This document shows positions 10,325 through 22,300 of a stretch of 64,000 bases of DNA, piece after piece. Position 1 is the stretch's first letter, and the number at the start of each line of letters is the position of its first letter. Origin of the DNA: Scolanthus callimorphus. Taxonomy: Eukaryota; Cnidaria; Anthozoa; Actiniaria; Edwardsiidae. The stretch spans positions 28,239,459-28,303,458 of the forward strand of contig CM066919.1 in assembly GCA_033964015.1 (NCBI GenBank). Direction: 5' to 3'. The notes beneath the pieces were generated by a model that was given only the letters and a program-made list of their open reading frames with translations, did not search any database and had not been told where the DNA came from. The position numbers were made by a program, and so were the translations under genes.

Positions 10325-11143
10325 GGCTGCATTCATTATGTATACTACAGGGGGGGGGGGGGGGGGGCAGAGGATTTTGAGGGGGGATCTCAAAATTTAG
10401 GAACTGGAAAAGGGGGGATGTCAAGTTTTTTTCATAACATGAAAAAAGGGGGATGCTTATTTTTGTTGCGGTATTATATATATTTAAGACAAGGTTGTGC
10501 AGTTTGATAGTAAATGAAGAAATATCACTTGCACTACTATTCTCGTGTATTTACCCTCTTTCAACTGATATGTTGAAAAAAAGCTGCGCTCCGCGCGCAT
10601 GAACAATTATAAACTTAAAAAATCGTAAAAGTCGTAATACAATTCCTCGAGGTCCTCTTCAGTGACCTTTGTCTGCCAGACAAAAACGCCTTTGGACTTT
10701 TGATTAATAATCTTGTAGCTTCATTGTCAAAATTGAGGCGCGCACGAAAACAAGCTAAACAATCAAATACAAAATAAATGATACTCAGTCTATGTAGTAA
10801 GGTTCCAATCGAGGAGCGCACCAGATCACTAGGTAGAAAGTCACTACACAGAAAAGAGTACAGCCACCTAGGATGTTTATTTGCATTTTTACGCTTTGTA
10901 TTTTTTAATCATTGAGCCTTGTTCTGCATCTTTTGAAAAAATGTTATCGACGCGACCCTTCCTCGACATATAAACTGGAAAAATGTCTCGGGTGAAGGGG
11001 GGGGGGATGTTTTTTCCTTTTGGCCAAGAGGGGGGATTCGTAAAAAATATGTTGTGGCTTGGGGGGATCTGAAAATTTTGCATTGTCAAAAAAAATCCTC
11101 TGCCCCCCCCCCCCCCCCTGTAGTATACATAATGAATGCAGCC
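10325..11143. mobile_element. PIF/Harbinger-like non-autonomous element (copy 1 only)
   Basis: Inverted ends GGCTGCATTCATTATGTATA, each followed inward by a long G or C run and CAGAGGATTTT. It is flanked by TAA on both sides. Copy 2 has the unfilled site near 41885. TAA target sites and GGC-type ends suit PIF/Harbinger. No transposase frame is seen in 819 bp. Confidence 0.7.
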
Positions 11144-11217
11144 TAACACAGGCGGGAGATGTTTTCAATATTTTCAAATGATTCCATCAAGAGAACGAAC
11201 TCATTCTACACATGACT

Positions 11218-11232
11218 CCCCCCTCTCCCCCT

Positions 11233-11262
<30 letters not shown>
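11218..11262. repeat. Poly-C tract
   Basis: A run of about 30 or more C with few interruptions, shorter in copy 2 (about 41957-41977). It is prone to sequencing error. Confidence 0.85.
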
Positions 11263-11266
<4 letters not shown>

Positions 11267-11539
11267 ACGTACACGGGAAGTATTCTAAATCTTTTACTAC
11301 ACACATCCGTAAGGCTTCTTAGTTATCATGCCAAACGCTCCCGTACTGGATTCAATTATTTGTTTGTATTTATTTATTGCGCCCTTAAACGAGAGTTCTC
11401 ATGTCAGCTTCACTCCAACTTGTAAAAAAACATTTCGAGTTGATCTGCTTTTTAACGATGGATAAACTTGATTTTGTCTAGTTGCGCTCTTTTCTCGTAG
11501 TGACGTAGCTCAACGTGCACTAACTTTTCCCCCGCAAAT

Positions 11540-11797
11540 CAGGCCCGTAACATTGGACATTTTTTTCTTTTTTTTTCTTGAAAAAGAATTGCTAGCATTT
11601 TCTGTCATTTCATGACTGTGACCCAAGCATCTATATCATAATTGTGATTACTTAATTTGATTGTTTTCTATCTGTTTATTTGTGCGTTTTGTATACTTGT
11701 TTTGTGTTACTTGTGTATGTAGACCAACAGGGATCGAAGTTTAAACTACCAAAAATAAGGGATCTGTGCGACCCAAATAAACTATGTTACGAGCCTG
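11540..11797. mobile_element. 258-bp element, CAGGCYCGTAACAT family (copy 1 only)
   Basis: Ends CAGGCCCGTAACAT and ATGTTACGAGCCTG. It is related to 6975-7095, and copy 2 lacks it. A TGCGACCCAAATA motif near the right end is also shared with the shorter member. Confidence 0.55.
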
Positions 11798-12338
11798 CCT
11801 TGGTTACGATTGAAAAAAGGGTTAAGTGCATTGAACAACGCAGACAACGTCAAACATCGCTGAACTTGCACTGAAAATATCTACCGAGGTTTCATTGGGT
11901 TCTGAATCCTTGTTCATGAAGAAATTGTCGAACGAACATCACAAATTTTGAATCAAATGTTGAACTAGTTTGGCGTAGCGCTCCTAGGCCCTCGAACCTA
12001 GCCTGAGATACAGAGGGGCTAAGTTATGGAACAGCCTAGGAGGGGAGTCGCGTCATGCTGAATCTTTGACCAGCTTTTTTAAAACAAAATGTATCTTGAA
12101 TCATGCTTAATTGTCTTTTATTATATATTATAATATTTCACTTTAATACTACAATTTTAGTTGAATCATGTACATATTTAAGGCACGGTTCTTATGTAAA
12201 ACATCGATGCTACAGTATTGTAACGACTGATAAGAACCCCGTGGGTAAATAAAGTTCCTCAGCATGTAACGACATCGTCACGGATGCTAAGAGTTTGGTT
12301 ACGGCCCTTTCTATTTGTCTTGCTACACTTCTAGGTCC
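11798..12338. other. Region downstream of T2
   Basis: Shared with copy 2 (42650-42935 and 43467-43600). No gene seen. It includes a GTAAATAAAG motif typical of retroelement tails at 12243-12255. Copy 2 carries the TTAA element and the pogo-like element here. Confidence 0.4.
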
Positions 12339-12344
12339 TTTATT
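12339..12344 (-). promoter_or_regulatory. Possible polyadenylation signal of T2
   Basis: AATAAA on the minus strand, 41 nt past the T2 stop codon and within a normal distance for a short 3' UTR. The same hexamer is kept downstream of T4 (48528-48533). No cleavage-site evidence is available. Confidence 0.45.
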
Positions 12345-12384
12345 TGTCTTGCTACACTTCTAGGTGTAACATTTTGCAACTGTT

Positions 12385-13303
12385 TTACACTTGGGCGGTC
12401 GATGAGCCCGTTTGGCAAGGTAGTGCGCCCGGTTCATTGTATGGTCGCTTTGTTTGACAGGGCTGACATGGCATGAAGATTTTCATGAGAATAATTTTGG
12501 GTAATAAGCCTTTACCGCAGGGATTGACAGGAACAGGATGACAAGGATGAGGGTTCGCTCCAGCTTGACAAGGTGGGATACAAGGACCAGGGGGAGTACC
12601 AGGGGTAGGGGGCACACCAGGTGGAGTGCAAGGGGTCACACCAGGGGGAGTGCAAGGGGGCACACCAGATGGAGTGCAAGGGGTCACACCAGGGGGAGTG
12701 CAAGGGGGCACACCAGGGGGAGTGCAAGGGGGCACACCAGGAGGAATACCAGGGGTAGGGGGCACAGCAGGGGGAGTTCTAGGGGTCACACCAGGGGGAG
12801 TACCAGGGCTAGGGGTCACACCAGGAATGACAGGGGTCACACCAGGGGTAGGGGGCACAGCAGGGGTGCCAGGGGTCACACCAGGGGGAGTGCTAGGAAT
12901 CACACTAGGAGTGCTAGGGGTCACACCAGGGGGAGTGCTAGGGTGCACACCAGGGGGAGTGCTAGGTGTCACACCAGGGGGAGTGCTAGGGGGCTCACCA
13001 GGGGGAGTGCTAGGGGTCACACCAGGGGGAGTGCTAGGGGGCTCACCAGGGGGAGTGCTAGGGGTCACACCAGGAGGGGTGCCAGGGGCAGGGGTCGTTT
13101 TTTTCTCCTCTTCTTTCATCTTTTCCAGTTCCTTTTTAACGTCCTCTTCCCTCAGTCCCATGTCCTTGTCAGTGGGCTTTTTAAGATCACTTTCTTCCAA
13201 CTCTTCCTTGGGTTCTAGTTTTTCTTCTAGTTCTTTAATTTTTTTCCATTCATCTTCCTCAATGTGAAACAAGGCTTTTTCTTTCTTGCCGACACGGGCA
13301 AAT
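12385..13303 (-). CDS. T2 exon 7: Glu/Lys-rich then Pro-rich repeat tail
   Basis: The acceptor TTTTTCCAG precedes FARVGKKEKALFHIEEDEW. A charged, coiled-coil-like segment follows (EELEESDLKK, KKELEKMKEEEKK). Then come many copies of a TPPGVTPS / TPPGVPPC-type unit that includes Cys-bearing variants, a Cys-rich end (PCIPPCQAGANPHPCHP, PCQPCQTKRPYN), and stop TAA at 12385-12387. Low-complexity Pro/Thr repeats often form extended, O-glycosylated or matrix-associated regions. That role is inferred. T4 has far fewer units. Confidence 0.82.
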
Positions 13304-16300
13304 CTGGAAAAATGAAATTTGGAAAAGGACTTAGTGATGCTTTTTAGATGTGGGTGCGCGAAGCGTTAAGGAGCGTAATGTCACTTGCTCACTCACTCTC
13401 TCCATCCAATTTCATGAACTCAGCCAAAGAGGTCTGGAATTAGAGAGTAAGCAAGGCCTGTATATCCAAGTCCGTATGCATGGATTTGCAGTAACTCGGT
13501 TGATTATTTGACTTATGCGTTTGATAAAAGTTTTGATTTATATTTTGCAGGGAATTCAGTAAAAGACAAATGATTTTTTGTTTACTAAATTAAGAACTAA
13601 GAATAAGTACTCACTTGAAGCGCCTGAGATGGTTCAATTGAGGTTCTTTTAACTGAGACAATTCTTCATAAATTTCTCTGTTCTTTTCAGGGATTAGATA
13701 TATCACTTTCACGCCGCCCGGCAGATTGGAAGAGTCCACTAGGGCATAGGGGGGCAGTTTTTCTTCTCTCGAGCCAAAATCCATAAGTGGCTTACCGATC
13801 TAGAATAAAATGATGTCAAAAACAAATTATATGAAAAAAGAAGGCACGGGTGGAGATGAATGTTCCACACGATTAAATTAAAAGAATTGACGCCATCACG
13901 CAAAATGGACTTCTTTGGTCGCCATACACTATCTTGTTTTTTTTTCTAAAAGGAAACGAGGCCGACCAGGGCCCGTGGCGTGACTGGCAAGATAAACTCA
14001 AATTCTGCCTCGAATGTGTTACAGTGCGACACCAACCATGGCCACCCAAAGTCTTCAGCAAATTTTACAGACATGTTCATGACCTACTTGTATTGTAGAA
14101 AATGTTTCTAAACATATTCGTATTTATGGATTTCAAGTAAACAATCGTGCATTTTTCACTACAGATAGGAAATTTGTGTTGGATCTTTTGTTAAGATGCT
14201 CACCGTGATTGGCTAATTTGTAAGAACATTTTCTTGGGTGGCCTTGGTTGGAGTAGTCGCACTGTAACATGGCGGAAAGCAAGATTTTGGGCATATTATA
14301 AGTTAGGGGCAAATTAGGTTAGGGGCGTTAGAACCGAAACATCTCTTGGTCTCGTGCTTGGCCTCGTTTGCATTCTCAAGATGGCGGCACGTGGACAAAG
14401 GCATGGGAACGAGGCCGGGGTCTATTCGTGGTTTTATCTACGTATGCGGGCGCTCCCAGTTGCATCCTGGCCCCTGGCCCATCAGGGCAAAATGACAGAA
14501 ATAATTCAGATTGGGGTAAGGCAAGATGGAATTTTTACAACAATTTCTAGAATATATATTTTTTTCTTTTCTCTTGTCAAAGTAATCATATAAGTGCGAA
14601 AAAGTGTACCCTGGTCCCAGGGTGAAGTTTCCGTGTTAGTCGAGCCAAGTTCAGTCGTATTTTGGTTATTTTTAGTGGTAGTTCGTTTTGCCTCAGGGAC
14701 TCTAGTCTTGCTCTGTTTCTTTGTGAAACTTCACCCTGGGGACACAAAAAACGTCGGTCCCAAAGGCGGAGTTTCGGGGCCTCCTATCATTGGATGATGA
14801 ATTTTAGCGCCTTCTCATTGGCAGCAGGATTAGTTCCGTAAAGAGATCGTGTCAAAATCGTCTCCCCTTGAATAATACGATTTTGTTCCGGAACTAATCC
14901 TGATGCCAATGAGAAGGCGCTAAATTCATCACCCAATGATAGCAGGCCCCGAAACTCCGCCTTTGGGACTGACGTTTTTAATTGATAGATCTCAATTTTC
15001 TAGCAAGTGTCCCCAGGGTGAAGTTTCAGAAAGAAACAGAGAAAGAATCACTGACGCAAAAGGAACTACACTAAAATAACCTTAAACTACGACACCCCGG
15101 GACCAGTGTAAAAGACGTCTACAATTTAGACATTTCAGTGATGATTCGCAGCTTCTATCCTGCCACTGAATCATTTCCGCCATCTTATCCTCTGGTTTCC
15201 CATGATGCACCTGGGATAGCGAAATCGTGTAGTGGATTTGCAGGCATTTCACTTACAAAGAAATTGTTTCTCGAATTTTGAAATACGCGGTTCCGTCTTC
15301 CATCTTGAGGGTTCCCATGCATGGTGATCTCGTCTCGGGTGGCCTCGTTTTGCCATAAGTACCAGAAAAAGTCTACGCATGCATGATGGAGCACAAACTC
15401 TGGTGCGTTAGCAGCTACTATGTTACACATCGTACCATCAATTGCACAGTGCACCAAATTGTGATAAACACCGCGCAGTTCCTCCTCGAATATTGGGAAA
15501 TATTTTTCTAGACGAACCAGTTGAAGTGCAACCAAGTCTATCACGGCATCCTCATTTGCTCTTGCCACTAAAACAGATCAAAGATATAGTTAGCGACCTA
15601 TAAAAGTGCTGACCGACATTTCTGTCGATAAGTGACATTTCTGTCGATGACGGACATTTGTGTGGATGACCGACATTCCACCTATCTGCGGATGACGGAC
15701 ATTTTCATGGATGGCACTGAGACATTTCTGCGGATGACGGACATTTGTGTGGATGACCGACATTCCACCTTTCTGTGGGATGACCGACAATTCTGTCGAT
15801 GACCAACATCTGATTTCTGTCGATGACTAAAATTTCTGTCCATGTCAGACATTTCTATGGATGACTGACACTACTGTCGATGACCGACGTGTGGATGGCC
15901 GCATTTCCGAAGATGGCCACATTTCTGTGGATGACCGACATCCCTGTCGATAAACGACATTTCTGTCAATGACCGACATTTCTGTCGATGACCGACATTG
16001 GTCAAACAATTCTGAATGGCCGATGTTCAACTCTTACACGCGTGTGCGACAATGCAACCCGATATTTTATAATACGAGGATTTCATCAGAGAAAAAAAAA
16101 ACAGGTTTTGGTCACTCAATGCTCTAACCCCTGAGCTATCAAAAACAAAGGGGGCGGTCGAATGTGGGTTAGCCCCCCCTTTATATGAAATTCTAAAATT
16201 CATTAGATATTCGATAAATGTCGAGTACCGTGCTAATATCTCCCTGCCTGTGATGCTTCATACCTCTAAATTGCCGTCTGATGGGGCATTTATCTATACT

Positions 16301-19300
16301 TGCATTGGCGAATGATGTTTTCCATCGTCCTTTGGCAAATGGTCCTGTCTTTACGCAAAATGAGTCACTAGGATCGCCATTACCTCCGAATGAAGAATCG
16401 TTATCGACAAAGAGATACCCCTCCTGAAAGTAAAGATAAAAGACATTTGACCAATAGTTTGATCCACTGACAGATTAGCAGGTTCCCTTTGTTAAGGTTT
16501 TTGATTCTCGTGTATAGATCATAACACCAGAAACATACCACTTAGTTGAAACATGTAACGGCGAACCATGCTGTGGATTATTCGTGGTGAGGTCAGTACA
16601 TGAACTCTCGCTTCAAGCATGTTTTCTTTACATAATATTTCATTTTTTGCTCAAATAAAGTAGAGCAACAGTGGTAAGTGATAATATACTAACATTCAAC
16701 ATCTTGAAGTTTTGCAACAACATTACTTTTCAAAATCTGTTCAATTGTTTATTCTGCGAATATTCCGCAGCTTGGTACTAAAGCAATATATGTTTGTTAC
16801 ACGTTTCAACTCGCTTATATGTTTTTGATAGCACCTAATTCAATATACGCTGTTTTCAGTATTTGGTCGTTGAAACGAAGAAGACAATGCGATTTGCTTG
16901 AAATGGCAAAGCAACCTATTTTGTCGGTATATACACCGTCACAACTCCCTGTTGTAGCCCGCAATGCGTCATGGGAGAAACTAAGAAGAACGAATTTCTC
17001 TTGTTATCCTCCAGTGTAAAATTTGTTGCGAGGGATGTAGTCTATTCGCCTTAGTCACACGGCAGCCATCTTGGATTTGTTCTAGCCTGCTAGCAGGCGT
17101 TGGAGGCTGTTTTATCGGCAAAAACCCGGAGTTCGTAGTCGCGAGCGCCATCTTGGATTTTTTGGCCGAGTTAGCAGGCGTTGGAGGCTGTTTTATCGGC
17201 AAAAACCCGGAGTTCGTAGTCGCGACGCGAGCGCCATCTTGGATTTTTTGGCCGAGTGACAATGGGGCGAGTGACAAAACGAGGGGGTGGGGGCGCGACT
17301 ACGAACTCCGGGTTTCGCCGATAAAACAGCCTCCAACGCCTGCTAGCAGGCTAGGATTTGTTCTTACAGAAATGACTATGCGTGGGTGAACTTTACACGC
17401 TTGGCCTCACTTTCATGCCAGCTTCGCTGTATTAGAAAATCCAAGATGGCTGAACTGTAGAATCATTTGGTATAAGCAGGGTAAAGGTGTGGCTATTTAT
17501 CCTGCATATCAAGATAGCAGTGTCGCAATTCTAAAGATTGACCGGGCTTCCTGTGGTATCTTGTCTGCCTTCTTGCCAGGCTCTTGACCGTGAACAACAC
17601 AGTGGAAAATGCACATAGCATCTTTCCTCGAGCATATTTGAGTTTTGGTTGAGGTTAAAGCTTTCTAGTCCAATAGAAATAGTGAAAAACTTACTGGGAT
17701 TCAAAGATATTTCCTTATAAGGAAGTTGGAGAAAGTCGACACTTTTTCAAGGGAACTATCTTGATATGAAAACCAGTGTCCATGATTTGGCAAACCCATG
17801 ACACATCGCGGGCTACAACGCACAGATGTGATGTTTCAACAATTTCTGAAATAAGTATAATCAACTAGGCACGATATAAAGCTTGGAACCCTTTTCCGTG
17901 CAAATCTGAATTATTTCTTCCATGCATCTCATCCTGATTGGTGCCTTATATATATAGCCTGACCCCCAGTTCTCCTTTGTCACGCGCCATCTTCAGCATT
18001 GAAACGAGGCCACGATTCCTGCTTGGCCTCGATTCCATTCCAACAAGATGGCGCGTCACAAAGGCGAATGGTGCTGGCGCGAAAAGACTAGCAGTAACGT
18101 GCAGATTTGCATAACAGTTGTTCGTTGTCATCGGGCAGTTGGACCGATGACGCTTTGATCCCAAAAATACCGAAACTGGCACATTATAAATTCTTGCGCG
18201 CATCGCTTGTAGTTTGAAGGATAAAAAAACAGCATAGCGAATGGAGCTGACCGGGACGCGCGCTATTTTTGGCAGTGTTAAGCCGTTAACGACTGTTAAC
18301 TTTGCATCTGAATATCGTACAAGTAAACAAAACACAAATGAAATCCATATATTGCTCCCGAGAAAAATCTCTGCAGCAAGCTCTTTAGGGGTGGACCATT
18401 TCTCCTCGGTGGTGTATGATATGTATTTCGTGAAATTACAGAGAACTATATAACCAAATTAGCCCTGCAGGATTTTTTTTCCGGCCCTTCGGGATTTTTT
18501 TAAAATCTTCCAAACTCCCCAGACTTTGATGGATTTGGCATCCCACGTGATTGTCAAAGGTTATTTAGAAAATAACATGGCCACAGCGGGGGCCGGGCGG
18601 CAATGTACTTGCACAGTAATACCACAGGAAGCCCACCCAGAACGCCAGGGACTAGTCTGTGCGTGTTCAATTCCGTTCAAAAGTAACTTCTAATTTTCCC
18701 CAGTTTTAGATTTAGGGTAATGACAACTTAAGTGTTACTGTGAATTTCAAGTCTGAACTCTATTCATAGCAGAAGTACAAAAAATCCGAAGTTCAGCAAG
18801 TCGACGCTGTTCTTGTCGCTACTCGCTACATATAGTTGTTGTGAACGCGAGTTCGTTATTTTAATTTCTGGTATGAGATAGCTCAAGCCTTATACTCGCT
18901 CGCTATGCTGTTTTTCATCCATAAACGGGCAATAATTATACAAATCTTCGCCAAGAACCATTACCAGCAATGCGAGACTTTTCGCGCCTGCGATTATTAA
19001 GGTCAGCCAACGCACTGAGCATGCTCATAAGTGCCATCCAATATGGCGAAAAGAGGGGGGAGGGGTGGTAGCATGTAAATAAAGCTGTATTTCAGAGATG
19101 TTTGAGGGCAGATATATATTTTTGCATTATATTATTTACCACAACGCTGCAGTTTAACTTTGCATTAAAAGAAAACAGGCATTCAAGATGCGAATGATAG
19201 TGCACGAGGCTTAGCGAGGGTAAAATGATGGCTGACTACGTCGAGTGAGACAACTATAAGGGGACTTATTCGGTAAACTATCGTAAATTATACATCAAGA

Positions 19301-22300
19301 ACCTACCCAGGGAAGGCCTGGTTATCAGTGAAAAACATGGCGATCACAGAGGGAGATTGTACGGCCGTAGCAGTTATTTTGAGCTAGAAAACGACTTCAA
19401 GCCAATGCCTCTTCTTCAAATCTCGCGTCGATTATAAGCAAAAAGTGTGCTGTGTTCAAAGAAAATTGGCGGAGTTTTGGGGGCGTTCTAAAGGCCGATT
19501 TCTAGCTCATTTTGATGTGCAACAACAGGGCTCAATTTTGAGAGGTCGGCACCTGGGATTCGAGTACGGACAGTACCGTGAACTTTATCAGGATACGAAG
19601 GAAAATGGCCTACGGACGGATTTTACTGTAAAACATAAGGGACAGACAGCCGTTAGGACAGCGTTTGTTAAAATAAATTTGGCGCTTCGTAAGTAAAGTT
19701 TGAAGCTCTTTAACATGTATCGAAATGTTCTATAGTGTTCATTCTTTTGATCTAGAGGTCGGCAAGTTGTCCACGAATTACAGTTCTCTTTTTATTTAAG
19801 ATTTTAAACTTTTCTCCATACAATCCCTATAAGACCGGCGGCCATTTTTAAAGGGCCTGCAAGGCCTACATAATTAGCTCGGCGGCCATTTTGTCTCAGA
19901 TTGCTGGTAATGGAAGACTGTAGACAACACAACCCCTCTCTTCTCACTTGGGCTTGCCACTGGAAGCCAAGCCCAAATCTTGCATCACGCGACAGAACCG
20001 TAAACACGCCACACGCCTGCAGGGAGATAGTCTCGTCCCCAGGATTCTCGGCGGGCTGTCACGCTAGGCTGCTAGCTCAAGCCCCTAGTCAACCGACATC
20101 CTTTGCAGTCCTAGTCAGGGTAAGGGTTGACTTTCCATATATGAAAAGTCGATGCAAATGTGTAGTTTGAACTTGTGAATGCGAAGAACAGTAGGAAATT
20201 CTTTGAGAATCGATCAGCTAAACACACAGCGGTCAGTAACAATAGATCAAATGAAAATAGCGCAAAGGTTGCTGGTTGACTATGGGCCTTTCAAATGCTG
20301 CCTGCCTGGTCACGAAGGGCGTGCGCAACGAATGACGGGAGCAGAAAGAAAGGAATAGCTTTACCTCATTTTTAAATGGTTCATGAGCCACAGCAGCCGC
20401 ATCCCAATACGGAATGGTTACACACGGATTCCATTCTCGTAGCAAATTCTCCATTTTCAAAAGGTAGTTTCTATGCCAAGGTAGGAATTGTTCAGGCCTA
20501 ACAAATAGATGGATAAAAGTAGTAGTAGTTATTATCACGTTCGCCAAATTTAATCTTAAATAGCAGGTCGTGTGGTCAACTCAAAAACAAAAGACACAGT
20601 ATGTTAACATGTATATTTCACAGTTTGTACCGTCCTCAGATAAATCCGCACCGTACGTAACGTTTGTATCGTAGATCCCATGCAGGGCCCCATAAACTGC
20701 ATTATTATATATGGGGGATTCCTTGGCGACATTGGGTTGTTTTAAAAAAAAAAAAAAAATTCGAGGAACTCAAAATTTTCAAAAATTGCTCTACTCCTGT
20801 GGAAATTCCAGACTCCAGGTCTACAGCCCCTGTGGAAATTTGAAGCAACCGCACTGTGGAAAATCCTCATTCTCTTGTTGGCCTGTGGAAATGGGTAAAC
20901 TGAATGGCCCTGTGGAAATTCCCGGTCAAAATCACAGACCCTGTGGAAATTCTCCAGGGTAAAAACCAACAAGCCCTGTGGAAATTCTCCAGGGTAAAAA
21001 CCAACAAGCCCTGTGGAAATTCTCCAGGGTAAAAAACAACAAGCCCTGTGGAAATTCTCCAGGGTAAAAACCAACAAGCCCTGTGGAAATTCCAGGGTCA
21101 AACACTGCGACCCCTGTGGAATTTTCAGGTTCCTCGATAGGGGGGGGGGACGGATATAATGCAGCATGCATAAGTCCAGCATAAGACCCTAAAGCTCCCG
21201 TGTATAATACCCTTCAGAAGATTGGATTTCTACCTGGATATTAGTAGCATTGTGTCGACTTACCTGTGAATACCTGTGGGGAAGAGATCGGTGTGCAAAT
21301 TGACCAAGTATTCATACTTTTCCTTGTACCCGTCTAGAGTTGACACATTCTTGTAGGCCCAAATGTATTGCTCTCTCTCTCCCTTTTCCATTGAGGTGAA
21401 CTCTTGTCGAATGCGATAGCAGTCAACTAACTGAGTGCCTCTACACGTGCATAGGTCGCAATTGGTCGGATGATACCCCCGTTCACCATCGTTCGCCCAA
21501 TCACGACCTCGGCGAAAACGAACCTTGCACCACGCGCGTGCACACACTGGACAAAAACAGTAACTTGATAAATTACTTATTTCATTATGAAATAAATAAA
21601 AACATTTATAGAGAAATATACTGTACTGTGGTCCCGTAGACAAGTCTTCGAAGTTTACTCTAACTTTTTCCGCCAAAATGTGCCAATATATCTTCACTTG
21701 AACGCATTTGCTACAGTTGCCCCTCATTTATATATCACAGGTTCCCCGGCCAAGCACTGTGGGAGTTTCAAATAATTACTTGAATAAAGTTGAAGTATCT
21801 GAGAAGTAGTTTTAATACCGTAATGTAATCAATGTAAGAGGAGGGGTGAAATAGAAATCGCTAAATACGGACTCAAAACTCAAAACGTAAAACCATGAAC
21901 CATGCATCATAATGAAGACTCTATTTCTCGTATTTTCCTCGAGTTCGGCAAACCAAACTAAACTAAAAAAAACCAATGGCACTTTATTGCTTTGAGACAC
22001 GATTTGGCGTGAACCGCTTCGTTCTAGGCAGGAATTACCATTACGACTTATGAAGCATGGTTCATGGTTTTACGTTTTGCAGAGCAACGTTTATTGAAAC
22101 AGGTGTATGTTCATGTAAGTGAAGCAATATCAAATAACATTACGGTACTGAAACTCCCACGGAGCTTTGGGAACCTGTGATTATATCAGAACACCTTTCC
22201 GTTTGCCCTTAACCTGCCTTCAGGCGGTACTGGGTGTTTTAATCGCGGAAAACCCGGTCCGTTCGATGATCGGGCGCCATCTTGGAATTTTGAGGCGCGC

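Larger units (their letters stand above)
16951..17819. mobile_element. Element with GTTGTAGCCCGC ends, carrying nested insertions
   Basis: The outer ends are GTTGTAGCCCGCAATGCGTC and GACACATCGCGGGCTACAAC. Nested inside are a 271-bp element (17083-17353) and a 264-bp element (17505-17768). The copy 2 partner (52881-53484) lacks the second. Related ends occur at 28974-29270 beside the T3 junction. Confidence 0.55.

Noticed and set aside
12538..13267. Collagen-like (GGVPG) and Arg-rich plus-strand frames
   Set aside because: They are antisense to the Pro-rich coding repeat of T2 exon 7. The minus-strand frame has the acceptor, phase and conserved start; the plus-strand frames have none.
20742..21182. 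Frames of the FPQGLLVFTLENFHRACW type here and at 56842-57441
   Set aside because: Products of the 35-bp minisatellite. They cycle through three frames and lie in an intron between verified exons.
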